NCBI GenBank assembly: GCA_023411555.1
Contig: JAEYOQ010000061.1
Location: 97,590-161,589 of the forward strand
Length of the DNA: 64,000 nucleotides
Reading direction: 5' to 3'
From: Bacillota bacterium
GTDB lineage: Bacteria; Bacillota; Clostridia; Lachnospirales; Lachnospiraceae
The translations under genes and the position numbers were made by a program. Numbering within the stretch: position 1 is the stretch's first letter; each line of letters begins with the position of its first letter. The notes beneath the pieces were generated by a model that worked only from the letters and a program-made list of their open reading frames with translations, was not told the DNA's origin and made no database searches. Positions 8,135 through 17,151 of the stretch are shown piece by piece.

Positions 8135-9211
8135 CTACCAAATACGAATAGAGGCTTTGAAGCCGGAGGAGTAGTGTAATTCGTAATCCTCCGTGATAAA
8201 TACGGCATGGATGTCCGGTAAGCTGTCGATCAACTCCATGCCTTTTTCCAGGCCGAGAGTAAAGCAGCTGGTAGACAGCCCGTCACCGTCTACTGATTTT
8301 GGTGAAATAATCGTAACAGAGATTAGTCCGTTATCATAAGGAAAACCGGTTTGTGGATTTAGAATATGATGATATACTTTGTCCCCTATCTTAAAAAAAC
8401 GCTCATATACACCGGAGGATACCACAGACAGGTCGGAGATATCCATCGTAGCAATCGTTTCGTTACGATCGGCATAGGGCTTTTGAATTCCGATATGAAA
8501 GGGTATATCATCCGGTTTACTGCCAATACAAAGGAGATTTCCACCTAGGTTTATTATGGCACTGTTTACCCCATTTTCCATCAGATAATCCTTTACCCTG
8601 TCTGCGATATATCCCTTAGCGATGGCACCCAGGTCGATTGCAATCCCTTCCTTTGCAAAAGAGATCTCGTTCCCTGATAGGTGAATATTCTTATGATCTA
8701 CAAGAGATAATGCTTGCTTTATCATTTCTTCCTCTGGCAGGGATGGATTAGAGGATTGAAAATTCCAAATTGAGGAGACCGGAGCGATGGTAATATCAAA
8801 GGCACCGTCGGACAATATGCTATAATCCAAGGAACAACGTATAATATCAGCTAATTCTTGTGATAAGGAATAGGTTAACCTCTTATCTTGTACCTTAGGA
8901 GCTAAGCCATGATTGAGCTTATAGAGCTCACTGGTATCCATGGTGCGTGAGAAGATAGCTTCGTATTTTTTGATCAAGGCAAAGGAACCATCGATCAGAG
9001 CCTCTTCCTGCTTATCATAAAGACGGATGGATACCAAAGTATTCAGAAGAAAATCAGTTTTGGAGAGATACTCTGGAGCCTTTGATGGGGACATATTCTC
9101 CTTGGCAGAGTCGACTTTACTACAGCTAAGGGTCTGAAAGGGCAGTATATATGCTATCAAAAGTATGAGTAATAGTAGTTTGAAATTTACGTGATGGCTA
9201 AGTGATTTCAT
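8135..9211 (-). CDS. apbE: FAD:protein FMN transferase, lipoprotein
   Basis: ApbE covalently attaches FMN from FAD to threonine residues of flavoproteins at the membrane, such as RnfG/NqrC-type subunits and extracellular electron-transfer proteins. The 358-residue product starts with a lipoprotein signal (hydrophobic core to about residue 28, lipobox TLSC), so it should be anchored outside the membrane. Family motifs are GAFDITIAPVSSIW (about 137-150), DLGAIAKGYIADRV (about 191-204), NLGGNL, HHILNPQTGFP and the metal-binding VDGDGLSTSCFTLG. A GGAAGGGG site precedes the ATG. It is divergent from a NusG domain II gene; flavinylation targets are not encoded in the window. Confidence 0.92.
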   Translation of the reverse strand: MKSLSHHVNFKLLLLILLIAYILPFQTLSCSKVDSAKENMSPSKAPEYLSKTDFLLNTLVSIRLYDKQEEALIDGSFALIKKYEAIFSRTMDTSELYKLNHGLAPKVQDKRLTYSLSQELADIIRCSLDYSILSDGAFDITIAPVSSIWNFQSSNPSLPEEEMIKQALSLVDHKNIHLSGNEISFAKEGIAIDLGAIAKGYIADRVKDYLMENGVNSAIINLGGNLLCIGSKPDDIPFHIGIQKPYADRNETIATMDISDLSVVSSGVYERFFKIGDKVYHHILNPQTGFPYDNGLISVTIISPKSVDGDGLSTSCFTLGLEKGMELIDSLPDIHAVFITEDYELHYSSGFKASIRIW

Positions 9212-9315
9212 AATGATAGCCCCTTCCTTTTTTTACTAATTGTAAGAAGGCCCTTTCTATCTGTCAAGGCTGTAGTATGAATTATTTATAAGTGTACCAA
9301 ATGAATGATTTTTTC

Positions 9316-9343
9316 TTGACAGAACATTAAGTTACTATATAAT
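9316..9343 (+). promoter_or_regulatory. Probable sigma-A promoter of the NusG domain II gene
   Basis: TTGACA at 9316-9321 and TATAAT at 9338-9343 both match the consensus, with a 16-base spacer. They lie in the divergent region between apbE and the forward pair. Confidence 0.7.
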
Positions 9344-9413
9344 TATCATGTACGAAAGGACCTGCGTAAAGTCTAAGCTCAAATTAGACAATCTTAATTA
9401 GAATGGAGTTTTT

Positions 9414-9782
9414 ATGATAAAAAAGAATGATTTGCTTCTGGTTGGTGTGGTTGTAATCCTTGGTTTGGCCGTAATTCTTTTCATGAATTTGACCAAGGAA
9501 GAGGGCAGTAAGGTGATCATCAAGGTCGATGGTGAGGTTTATGATACCCTATACTTATCAAAGGATACCTCTTATACGGTAGAGCTGGAGGATGGTACCT
9601 ATAATACCTTTGAAATCAAAGGGGGTTATGTGGATATGCTGGACGCCAGCTGCCCGGACAAGCTTTGTGTGAATCAACGACACATCCATTTCAATAAAGA
9701 GACCATCGTATGTCGGCCTAACAGGGTTATTCTTGAGATAGACAGCCCTGAGACCAGCGGTGTAGATGCTATTGCAAACTAA
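9414..9782 (+). CDS. NusG domain II-containing membrane-anchored protein
   Basis: A 122-residue protein with one N-terminal membrane segment (about 8-26) and a small extracytoplasmic beta domain. The ending DASCPDKLCVNQ (about 78-89) and ETIVCRPNRVILEI (about 96-109) is the signature of the NusG domain II family: three Cys in a CPDxxC...C arrangement. These proteins often precede a Gx-type membrane protein, exactly as here (130 bases downstream), and frequently occur near ApbE or Rnf genes, which suggests a redox role outside the cell. That role is inferred from context. AATGGAG precedes the ATG. Confidence 0.82.
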   Translation: MIKKNDLLLVGVVVILGLAVILFMNLTKEEGSKVIIKVDGEVYDTLYLSKDTSYTVELEDGTYNTFEIKGGYVDMLDASCPDKLCVNQRHIHFNKETIVCRPNRVILEIDSPETSGVDAIAN

Positions 9783-9912
9783 CAAAGCATGCCTGACCAA
9801 TAATGTGTCATGGATACTTTTCAATAGATCACACTTATGCGAGGGTAGATGAGCGAAGGATAACCTTCAGAGTTAATAAGGAACGAATTAGTTAACAGAT
9901 AAAGGAGACTGA

Positions 9913-10401
9913 ATGAAATCAAAAAAAATCGCAATCTATGGCTTACTCGTAGCACTTGCTTTTATATTAAGCTACATTGAAAGCTTATTTCCATTATCAT
10001 TATCGATACCAGGTATTAAGCTGGGCCTTGCTAACCTGGTTGTCATTGTTGGTATATATAAGCTGGGTGTTAAGGAAGCCTTTATCTTATCCATCATTCG
10101 AATTATCCTGGTGGGATTTACCTTCGGAAATCCTTCCTCGATGATGTTTAGCCTTGTAGGTGGATTACTTAGTTGGTTACTCATGGTGATTTTTCAAAAA
10201 TCAAAATTATTTAGTACAGTCGGTGTAAGTATTATTGGAGGAATTGCACATAATATAGGACAAATCATTGTTTCTATCTTGGTATTAGAAAACATAAATA
10301 TTATTTATTATTTACCATTTTTATTAATAGCCGGTGTGATTACTGGCGGATTAATTGGTATTCTGGCGGCGATTATTATCAAGAGGTTGAAAACTATGTA
10401 A
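9913..10401 (+). CDS. Gx transporter family protein (HepS component I-like)
   Basis: The 162-residue product is almost entirely hydrophobic, with about five membrane segments. It begins with KSKKIAIYGLLVALAFILSY and continues with PGIKLGLANLVVIVGIYKLG, a pattern of the Gx transporter/heptaprenyl diphosphate synthase component I family. Despite the annotation often attached to this family, it is a small ECF-type S-component-like membrane protein and not a prenyl synthase. It follows the NusG domain II gene and has its own strong AAAGGAG site. The substrate is unknown. Confidence 0.8.
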   Translation: MKSKKIAIYGLLVALAFILSYIESLFPLSLSIPGIKLGLANLVVIVGIYKLGVKEAFILSIIRIILVGFTFGNPSSMMFSLVGGLLSWLLMVIFQKSKLFSTVGVSIIGGIAHNIGQIIVSILVLENINIIYYLPFLLIAGVITGGLIGILAAIIIKRLKTM

Positions 10402-10434
10402 AAATATTAAAGTACTTTTAATGGTTTGGCACTC

Positions 10435-10463
10435 TTGAATAATTTGTCCATTTATGGTATTAT
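10435..10463 (+). promoter_or_regulatory. Probable promoter of the nucleoside ABC operon
   Basis: TTGAAT at 10435-10440 and TATTAT at 10458-10463 are 17 bases apart, about 90 bases before the lipoprotein start. I looked for a purine riboswitch in the leader and did not see one. Confidence 0.5.
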
Positions 10464-10553
10464 TCTCGTGTGGTGTTTATTCGGAAATTTTTGCTATATA
10501 TTAAAGATTTTCGAAGAAATAATAATTACATCTAAAACAGGGAGGACAGATTT

Positions 10554-11687
10554 ATGAAAAAAGTTTTATCAGCATTATTAGTTTTAGTAATGGCATTTAC
10601 TTTAACTGCATGTGCAAGCAAAGGTGGTAGTGAGATCGCTCTTATCACTGACAAAGGTAACATCGATGACAAATCATTCAACCAGGGTTCTTGGGAAGGT
10701 GTTGTAGAATTTGCTAAGGCAAATAAGATTTCTCATCAGTACATTAAGCCTGAAGAGGCATCCGATGCTGGTTATCTCGCAGCAATCGACAATGCGGTAG
10801 CTAACGGTGCAAAGGTTGTTGTAACTCCTGGTTTCTTATTTGAGGTTCCGATCTATGAAGCTCAGAACAAGTATCCTGAGGTTAAGTTCATCCTTCTCGA
10901 TGGTGCTCCTCACAATGCAGATTATACTGATTTCGCTATGAATAATAACGTAGCTAGTGTTAAGTATGCAGAAGAGCAGTCCGGTTACCTTGCAGGCTAT
11001 GCTGCTGTAAAAGATGGTAACACAAAGCTTGGTTTCATGGGTGGTATGGCAGTTCCTGCAGTTCAGGCTTTCGGTTATGGCTTCCTTCAGGGTGCTGAAG
11101 CAGCTGCAGCTGAGCTTGGTTTAGCAGATGGTTCTGTAACTGTTACTTATCACTACACAGGCGATTTTGCTGAGACTGATACCAATAAGGCTACAGCAAA
11201 GACAATGTACCAGGAAGGCACACAGGTTATCTTTGCTTGTGGCGGATCTGTAGGTAAGAGCGTTATGGCTGCTGCAGCTGAAGCTGGTGCTAAGGTAATT
11301 GGTGTAGATATCGACCAAAGATATGACAGTGAAACTGTTATCACTTCCGCTACAAAGGGTCTTGGAGCTTCTGTTATAGCAGTTCTCGATTCTATTTACA
11401 AGTCCAACAGCTGGGATACCTATGCTGGTAAAGAGACATATTTCGACGCTACTAATGACGGTGTAGGTCTTCCTACCAAAGTTATCGGTGATGACAAGGC
11501 AGATGCTTTTGACAGATTTGCATCCTTTGATAAGGCTGCATATGATGCTGTATTTGCTACCCTTGCTAATGGTTCTGTAGCTCCGGTAAGAACCTTTGCT
11601 GTTGCAGATCCTAATGGTTATGCTACATCTGAAGAGCTTACTACAAACCTTAACCTTGTGAAGGTTGCAGCTACAACCAGACAGTAA
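10554..11687 (+). CDS. BMP-family nucleoside-binding lipoprotein
   Basis: This 377-residue substrate-binding lipoprotein of the basic membrane protein (BMP/PnrA) family captures nucleosides outside the cell for the ABC system encoded next. It has a lipoprotein signal with lipobox LTACAS near residue 20, then ALITDKGNIDDKSFNQGSWE, the nucleoside-binding N-terminal motif. LLDGAPHN (about 117-124) and YAEEQSGYLAGYAA (about 138-151) follow, and the late FACGGSVGKSVMAAAAEAGA and IGVDIDQR are also family features. The gene uses codons typical of strong expression and has a GGGAGG site. A terminator follows, so the protein is probably made in excess of the other components. Confidence 0.93.
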   Translation: MKKVLSALLVLVMAFTLTACASKGGSEIALITDKGNIDDKSFNQGSWEGVVEFAKANKISHQYIKPEEASDAGYLAAIDNAVANGAKVVVTPGFLFEVPIYEAQNKYPEVKFILLDGAPHNADYTDFAMNNNVASVKYAEEQSGYLAGYAAVKDGNTKLGFMGGMAVPAVQAFGYGFLQGAEAAAAELGLADGSVTVTYHYTGDFAETDTNKATAKTMYQEGTQVIFACGGSVGKSVMAAAAEAGAKVIGVDIDQRYDSETVITSATKGLGASVIAVLDSIYKSNSWDTYAGKETYFDATNDGVGLPTKVIGDDKADAFDRFASFDKAAYDAVFATLANGSVAPVRTFAVADPNGYATSEELTTNLNLVKVAATTRQ

Positions 11688-11745
11688 GTTTAAATACGAT
11701 ATTATCTGCATATTGGCTATGCCTTATGTAAGTATTAGTATTTCG

Positions 11746-11775
11746 GGGGAAAAGGCAGATCCTTTTCCCCTTTTT
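11746..11775 (+). terminator. Intra-operon Rho-independent terminator after the BMP lipoprotein
   Basis: GGGGAAAAGG at 11746-11755 and CCTTTTCCCC at 11761-11770 form a perfect 10-bp stem with a 5-base loop and a run of five T. Partial readthrough would set a high ratio of binding protein to ABC components. Confidence 0.9.
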
Positions 11776-11923
11776 CAATCCTATAGGAAATTATACCCTA
11801 TACAAGGTGGAATACAAAGAACCGAAGTATCGATTGATCTGTTTTATTGTAATTATTCACAAGTAGCTTTGGTTGCTCTGATATAGTTAAATATTAAATA
11901 AATATGATAATGGTGAGGTAGAC

Positions 11924-13468
11924 GTGGAAAACTATATAATAGAAATGCTTCATATAACGAAAGAATTTCCCGGAATTATTGCCAACGACGATATCACCCT
12001 TCAGCTTAAGAAAGGCGAAATCCATGCTCTACTTGGTGAAAACGGTGCGGGAAAATCCACTCTGATGAGTGTTCTTTTCGGTCTGTATCAGGCGGAAAAG
12101 GGAGAAATTAAGAAAAACGGAGAGGTTGTTAGAATCAACAACCCTAATGATGCCAATAGTCTTGGTATCGGAATGGTACATCAGCATTTCAAACTAGTAG
12201 AGATCTTTACGGTTCTTGAGAACATAATTCTTGGTGTTGAACCAAACAAAATGGGCTTCCTACAGAGAAAGGAAGCAAGAGACAAGGTGTTAAAATTAAG
12301 TAAGCAATATGGATTACAGGTTGATCCAGATGCCGTGATCGAGAAGATTTCGGTAGGAATGCAGCAACGTGTAGAAATTTTAAAGATGTTATATCGAGAT
12401 AACGATATTCTGATATTTGACGAACCGACTGCTGTCTTAACACCGCAGGAAATTGATGAGCTTATGGACATCATGAGAGGCTTTGCAAAGGAAGGTAAAT
12501 CAATCCTGTTTATTACGCATAAATTAAACGAGATTATGTCGGTTGCCGATCGTTGTACGGTACTTCGTAAAGGTAAGTGTATCGGTACCGTAGATATAAA
12601 GGATACTTCGAAAGAAGAGCTTTCCAGAATGATGGTAGGCAGAGATATCAGCTTTACCGTTGCTAAGAAGGAAGCCACTGTCGGTGATGTAGTGTTATCG
12701 GTAAAGGATGTAACGGTTCCTTCCAAAACCAGTAAAAAGAATGCGGTTAGAAATGTGTCCTTTGAGGTGAGGGCCGGTGAAATCGTCTGTTTGGCCGGAA
12801 TTGAGGGCAATGGTCAGTCAGAGTTGGTTTCTGCTTTGACTGGTCTTGATAAGATGAGTAGCGGAGAAATCCGATTATTAGGAAAAGATATTACAAAGGC
12901 TTCTATCCGTAATCGTTCTAAATCGGGAATGAGTCATATTCCGGAGGATCGCCATAAGTTTGGTTTGGTTCTGGATTACTCTCTGGAGGATAATATCGTA
13001 TTACAGCGGTATTGGCAGTCAGAGTTTCAGAAGAATGGTTTTATCAATCGTCCTGCGGTTCGGGAGTATGCCGATAAATTAATTAATCAATACGATGTAA
13101 GAAGCGGACAAGGTGCAATTAGTATTACTAGAAGTATGTCGGGTGGTAATCAACAGAAAGCGATTATTGCACGAGAGCTGGATAAGCAGCATGAGTTGCT
13201 GGTGGCAGTACAGCCTACCCGCGGTCTCGATGTCGGAGCAATTGAGTTCATACACAAGCAGTTAGTTGGTAACAGAGACCAGGGTAAAGGTGTTTTACTG
13301 GTATCCTTGGAGTTGGATGAGGTTATGAATGTCAGTGATCGTATCCTTGTTATGTATGAAGGTGAAATTGTCGGTGAGCTTGATCCTAAGCAAACCACGG
13401 TAGAAGAGCTTGGTCTCTATATGTCCGGTGCGAAACGTAATATTGGAAAGGAGAACCAGCATGCGTAG
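11924..13468 (+). CDS. Nucleoside ABC transporter, double ATPase subunit
   Basis: A 514-residue protein with two fused ABC domains energises nucleoside uptake. The first domain has a complete Walker A (GENGAGKSTLMS, about 38-49), the Q-loop region GMVHQHF, SVGMQQRVEI signature and Walker B DILIFDEPTAVLTPQE. The second has the degenerate P-loop GIEGNGQSELVSAL and a signature-like MSGGNQQKAIIAREL, as in YufO/RbsA-type sugar or nucleoside importers. The start is GTG with a GTGAGG site. Its last eight bases overlap the first permease gene, so the two are translationally coupled. Confidence 0.93.
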   Translation: MENYIIEMLHITKEFPGIIANDDITLQLKKGEIHALLGENGAGKSTLMSVLFGLYQAEKGEIKKNGEVVRINNPNDANSLGIGMVHQHFKLVEIFTVLENIILGVEPNKMGFLQRKEARDKVLKLSKQYGLQVDPDAVIEKISVGMQQRVEILKMLYRDNDILIFDEPTAVLTPQEIDELMDIMRGFAKEGKSILFITHKLNEIMSVADRCTVLRKGKCIGTVDIKDTSKEELSRMMVGRDISFTVAKKEATVGDVVLSVKDVTVPSKTSKKNAVRNVSFEVRAGEIVCLAGIEGNGQSELVSALTGLDKMSSGEIRLLGKDITKASIRNRSKSGMSHIPEDRHKFGLVLDYSLEDNIVLQRYWQSEFQKNGFINRPAVREYADKLINQYDVRSGQGAISITRSMSGGNQQKAIIARELDKQHELLVAVQPTRGLDVGAIEFIHKQLVGNRDQGKGVLLVSLELDEVMNVSDRILVMYEGEIVGELDPKQTTVEELGLYMSGAKRNIGKENQHA

Positions 13469-14603
13469 TGATAAATTATCAGTGAAGAATATAACAAAGA
13501 CCAAAGGCTTCTCCTCCTTTTTGGCAGCCCTGTTAGCAATCGCTTTAGGCTTAATATTTGGTTTTATTATCATGCTTGTAGCACTTCCTGCGAACTCCTT
13601 TGTCGGCTTTGGCAGGGTACTCTTTGGAGGCTTTTCCAGACTAGGTGATGTGCTTTACTATGCAACTCCAATCTTAATGACCGGTCTTAGTGTCGGCTTT
13701 GCGTTCAAGATGGGATTATTCAACATCGGCTCCTCTGGTCAATATACCATGGGTATGTTCTTTGCTTTATATGTAGGTTTTATGTGGCCGATGCCTTCTT
13801 CTATACACTGGCTGGTTTGTGTTCTGGCGGGCATGATCGGTGGTATGATCTGGGGCTTTATCCCCGGCGTTCTTAAGGCCTTATTCAATGTAAATGAAGT
13901 AATAACCTCCATTATGTTCAATTATATCGGAATGTATCTTGTAGATATGCTGATACAGGGTAATTCGATTATGTATGTACCCACAAAGACAAGAACGTCT
14001 TATTTGCCTGCATCCGCTCAGATCCCTTCCTTGGGAATTCCTTATTCCAATGCGAATATAGCGGTAATAATAGCAATCTTGATTGCAATCCTATTGCATA
14101 TCACATTGAATAAAACAACGTTTGGTTATGAGCTGAAGGCAACCGGACTTAATAAGTTTGCAAGTAAATATGCCGGTATGAATGATAAGAGAAATACGAT
14201 ATTAACGATGGTAATCGCTGGTGCTCTTTCCGGTCTCGGCGGTGCATTTGCTATACTTGCGCCATCAACGATTGCGGGAAGCAGTATGACCTATGAGCCG
14301 ATCAGTGTCATTGCCTCTGCAGGCTTTAACGGTATTGCAGTTGCATTACTCGGTTTTGCGAATCCACTTGGAATTATCTTTTCGGCACTCTTCATTTCCC
14401 ATATTGGAAGGGGCGGCACCTTGGCCAGCCTACTCGGATATAAGCCGGAGATTATCGATGTGGTAATTGCAGTCATTATTTATTTCTCTTCTTTCGCCTT
14501 AATTATGAATGCAGCTTTTGCAAGATTTATTAAGCTTCGACGCGAGAAGAAGCAGGGACAAATAAATCTGGCAGATCAAAATAAGAAAGGTAAGGAGGCG
14601 TAA
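13461..14603 (+). CDS. Nucleoside ABC transporter permease 1
   Basis: This 380-residue permease of the BPD-transport-2 family has about ten membrane segments and the EAA-like loop TGLNKFASKYAGMNDKRNTI (about 238-257), which contacts the ATPase. It matches the YufP-type partner of BMP lipoproteins. The correct start is the ATG at 13461, which overlaps the stop of the ATPase gene and has AAAGGAG before it; the frame stays open upstream but has no better site. The gene lies two bases before the second permease. Together they form the heterodimeric channel. Confidence 0.92.
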   Translation: MRSDKLSVKNITKTKGFSSFLAALLAIALGLIFGFIIMLVALPANSFVGFGRVLFGGFSRLGDVLYYATPILMTGLSVGFAFKMGLFNIGSSGQYTMGMFFALYVGFMWPMPSSIHWLVCVLAGMIGGMIWGFIPGVLKALFNVNEVITSIMFNYIGMYLVDMLIQGNSIMYVPTKTRTSYLPASAQIPSLGIPYSNANIAVIIAILIAILLHITLNKTTFGYELKATGLNKFASKYAGMNDKRNTILTMVIAGALSGLGGAFAILAPSTIAGSSMTYEPISVIASAGFNGIAVALLGFANPLGIIFSALFISHIGRGGTLASLLGYKPEIIDVVIAVIIYFSSFALIMNAAFARFIKLRREKKQGQINLADQNKKGKEA

Positions 14604-14605
14604 GA

Positions 14606-15571
14606 ATGGATACTGTATATTATTTGGTTCAAAATATGCTTCCTGTAGCAATTCCTTTATTATTAGTAGCTCTTGGCGGTATGTTCAGCGAGCGAAGTGG
14701 TGTTATAAATATTGCTTTGGAAGGAATTATGTTGTTCGGTGCATTCTTTGGTTGCCTTACGGTATACTTAATTCAGGGAACCGGAATAAGTACTCAGGTA
14801 ATATTATTAATCGGTATGTTGATCGCTGCAATAGCAGGAATTATCTATGCGATGCTTCTGGCTTTTGCTGCAATTAATATGAAGGCAGACCAGACCATTT
14901 CTGGAACTGCATTAAATATGCTGATCCCTGCAGTGATTTTACTTTTCTCAAAGATGAAGTTTAATAGTGATGGTATTACAACGGACATCAACTTCTATAT
15001 TAGAGAAGTTCCGGGTTTAAGTAAAATTCCTGTACTTGGAGACCTGTTCTTCAAAAATACTTATATCACAGTATACATTGGAATATTATTCCTGTTAATA
15101 TCTGTAGTCATATTCTATATGACGAAATTCGGCCTTCGTCTGCGTGCCTGTGGTGAACATCCCCATGCTGCAGATTCCGTTGGTATCAATGTACATCGTA
15201 TGAGATACTATGGAGTAGGCTTATCCGGTATCCTAGGTGGTGTTGGAGGTTTCTTCTATTCCGTTGGAGTTATGAATGGTAATGTAAACGGACATACCGG
15301 TGTAGCCGGCTTTGGTTTCCTTGCATTGGCGGTTATGATTTTTGGTCAATGGAAGCCTTGGAGAATACTTTTTGCTGCATTGTTCTTTGCATTCCTAAGA
15401 ACACTTGCTTATTCTGTAGCATTAATACCATTCTTGGCTAAACTGGAGTTGAATCAGGCATTTTACAAGATGCTGCCTTATATAGCAACTATGATCGTTC
15501 TAGTCTTTACTTCAAAGAAGTCAAGAGCACCGAAGGCAGAGGGTATTCCTTACGATAAGAGTACACGCTAG
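14606..15571 (+). CDS. Nucleoside ABC transporter permease 2
   Basis: The 321-residue partner permease (YufQ-like) has eight to ten membrane segments. It starts with MDTVYYLVQNMLPVAIPLLL and carries the typical GGMFSERSGVINIALEG near residues 26-42, which also occurs in permease 1-type relatives. The coupling loop is KFGLRLRACGEHPHAADSVG at about 173-192. It follows permease 1 with a TAA, two bases, then ATG, and AAGGAGG lies at the end of the preceding gene. It completes the transporter, and the next gene is thymidine kinase, a sensible link to nucleoside salvage. Confidence 0.92.
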   Translation: MDTVYYLVQNMLPVAIPLLLVALGGMFSERSGVINIALEGIMLFGAFFGCLTVYLIQGTGISTQVILLIGMLIAAIAGIIYAMLLAFAAINMKADQTISGTALNMLIPAVILLFSKMKFNSDGITTDINFYIREVPGLSKIPVLGDLFFKNTYITVYIGILFLLISVVIFYMTKFGLRLRACGEHPHAADSVGINVHRMRYYGVGLSGILGGVGGFFYSVGVMNGNVNGHTGVAGFGFLALAVMIFGQWKPWRILFAALFFAFLRTLAYSVALIPFLAKLELNQAFYKMLPYIATMIVLVFTSKKSRAPKAEGIPYDKSTR

Positions 15572-15653
15572 TTCATTTCTTGGAGTGGGCTGACACAAGC
15601 AAACCTTAGATAAAATAGGTTGTAGCATAAATAATAGGTGGGTATTAAATAAT

Positions 15654-16241
15654 ATGGCTAAATTATACTTTAAATACGGTGTGATGGGAAGCTCTAAGAC
15701 AGCCCAAGCATTGATTACAAAGTTCAACTACGAAGAACGAGGAATGAGAGTGTGGCTGATTAAGCCTCAAATTGATAGCAGAGATGGTGAAGGAGTAGTA
15801 GTGTCCCGAGCAGGATTATCATCAATCGCCTATATGTTTCCGCCGGAAGAGGATCTCTATCAAAGCTTTCAAAAGCATGCATCACAGGTTGATGTTATAA
15901 TTGTTGACGAATGTCAGTTTATGTCAGAAGAGCAGGTGGACCAGTTATCTATGGTGGTCATTGATTATAACATCCCCGTACTTTGCTTCGGCCTTCGAGC
16001 TGATTTCCGCACTAAGATGTTCCCTGGCAGTAAAAGGCTTATGGAGATAGCAGACTCAATCACCGAGATTAAGACGATATGCTCCTGTGGTAGAAAAGCG
16101 ACCGTTAATGTCCGTCTAGACCAGAATGGAAAGATTATTACAGAGGGTGAGCAGATATTAATCGGAGGAAATGATCGTTACACGGCCATGTGTTATCAAT
16201 GCTTTATAGAAAAGCAGAAGGAACAGCGGGACGAAAAGTAA
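15654..16241 (+). CDS. tdk: Thymidine kinase
   Basis: Thymidine kinase phosphorylates imported thymidine with ATP to dTMP. The 195-residue product is the type II bacterial size. It shows the P-loop GVMGSSKTAQALI (about 7-19), the Mg-binding VDECQF (about 84-89), FGLRADFRTKMFPGSKRL (about 106-123) and two zinc pairs, CSCG near 142-145 and CYQC near 182-185. It sits about 80 bases after the nucleoside permease with its own TAGGTGGG site, so it may be the last gene of that operon. A terminator follows. Thymidine salvage from the transporter is the simplest reading. Confidence 0.95.
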   Translation: MAKLYFKYGVMGSSKTAQALITKFNYEERGMRVWLIKPQIDSRDGEGVVVSRAGLSSIAYMFPPEEDLYQSFQKHASQVDVIIVDECQFMSEEQVDQLSMVVIDYNIPVLCFGLRADFRTKMFPGSKRLMEIADSITEIKTICSCGRKATVNVRLDQNGKIITEGEQILIGGNDRYTAMCYQCFIEKQKEQRDEK

Positions 16242-16261
16242 ACAACATAATGATAGAATGG

Positions 16262-16325
16262 AAGAGCTCCAATCACAAACATGCCTAAGATAAGGGCAAT
16301 GTGAGTGAATGGAGCTCTTTTTATA
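16262..16325 (+). terminator. Rho-independent terminator after tdk
   Basis: AAGAGCTCCA at 16262-16271 pairs with TGGAGCTCTT at 16310-16319, followed by further T residues to TTTTTATAC. The loop contains additional small stems. Confidence 0.75.
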
Positions 16326-16434
16326 CTTTTTAATAAACTTCTAATGTGTTAGTGCATCATCTTGTGTTACAATATTTGTATATGGATAATTATGCTAGCG
16401 AGGATTTTGAATCAATTTGAAAGGTGGGATTTGT

Positions 16435-16878
16435 ATGAGTTTTTGGACCAAAAAAGCAGATGTTGATGAAGAGGTTAGTTTTCAAGTAAAATGTAAGAGG
16501 TTCATGATCAATGCACTTATTGTACTTGTTATGGGTATGATTTATGCTGGTATTGGCTTTCTAATAACATACTGGTTAGCGAATCGTAACGGCTATCTGC
16601 TTCAGGATGCTGGTTTTATTGCTGGCTGTCTCATTGTTGTACTAAGCTTCTTAACCATGATGCATGGAAATCACAATGGAACAGGTCTTAGTAATTCCAA
16701 TGCAAGCTATTCTACTGTTGTAAGTCATTGGCTAATGGAGTCAAATATAAAGGAACGAGACAACACGGATTATTATAAGAACTTTCGTAAGCATGCAATC
16801 GTTGAAATAGCAGTCAATCGCTTCGCAATTCTACTTGGAGGAATTTTGTTGATTGCCATCAGTATTCTGTTCTTATAA
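16435..16878 (+). CDS. Small membrane protein, unrecognised
   Basis: I do not recognise this 147-residue protein with certainty. It has a charged N-terminus (TKKADVDEEVSFQVKCKRF), two membrane segments (about 25-47 and 56-80), a polar loop, and a final hydrophobic segment ending at the C-terminus. The layout somewhat recalls small DUF3899-type proteins, but that is a guess. I took the ATG at 16435, which has AAAGGTGG upstream, over a TTG at 16417. It stands alone, with complex repeats between it and the ferredoxin-type gene downstream. Confidence 0.6.
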   Translation: MSFWTKKADVDEEVSFQVKCKRFMINALIVLVMGMIYAGIGFLITYWLANRNGYLLQDAGFIAGCLIVVLSFLTMMHGNHNGTGLSNSNASYSTVVSHWLMESNIKERDNTDYYKNFRKHAIVEIAVNRFAILLGGILLIAISILFL

Positions 16879-16916
16879 TTGTAGCCATAGCTACATAACT
16901 CCTCCACAATCGACGA

Positions 16917-17087
16917 TATAATAAAGGCGTAGTGAGCATACTTCAAGCTTGCTTGAAAGTATGCGATCGGAGCCGGAGACCATGAACACGCTTTTTGTTC
17001 ATGGTATAATAAAGGCGTAGTGAGCATAATGCGAGATAAGCACTTGCATATCAAGCTTGCTTGAAAGTATACGATCGGAGCCGGAGA
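16917..17087. repeat. Pair of complex extragenic palindromic repeats
   Basis: Two copies share a 24-base block (16917-16940 and 17005-17028, beginning TATAATAAAGGCGTAG) and a 37-base block (16943-16979 and 17051-17087, with one mismatch, ending GATCGGAGCCGGAGA). The blocks are 2 bases apart in copy 1 and 22 bases apart in copy 2. Copy 1 forms a 12-bp hairpin (16937-16948 with 16952-16964). A separate perfect 9-bp hairpin (16980-16988 with 16996-17004) lies between the copies. They look like a REP/BIME-type family. Confidence 0.8.
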
Positions 17088-17151
17088 GATAATTTTAGAA
17101 ATTAATATAGAAATAAAGGGATATAAAATAATCGTCGATGGAGGATATGAA

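Noticed and set aside
10402..10553. A purine riboswitch before the nucleoside transporter.
   Set aside because: The leader lacks the conserved loop-loop and junction sequences of that class; only a promoter is visible.
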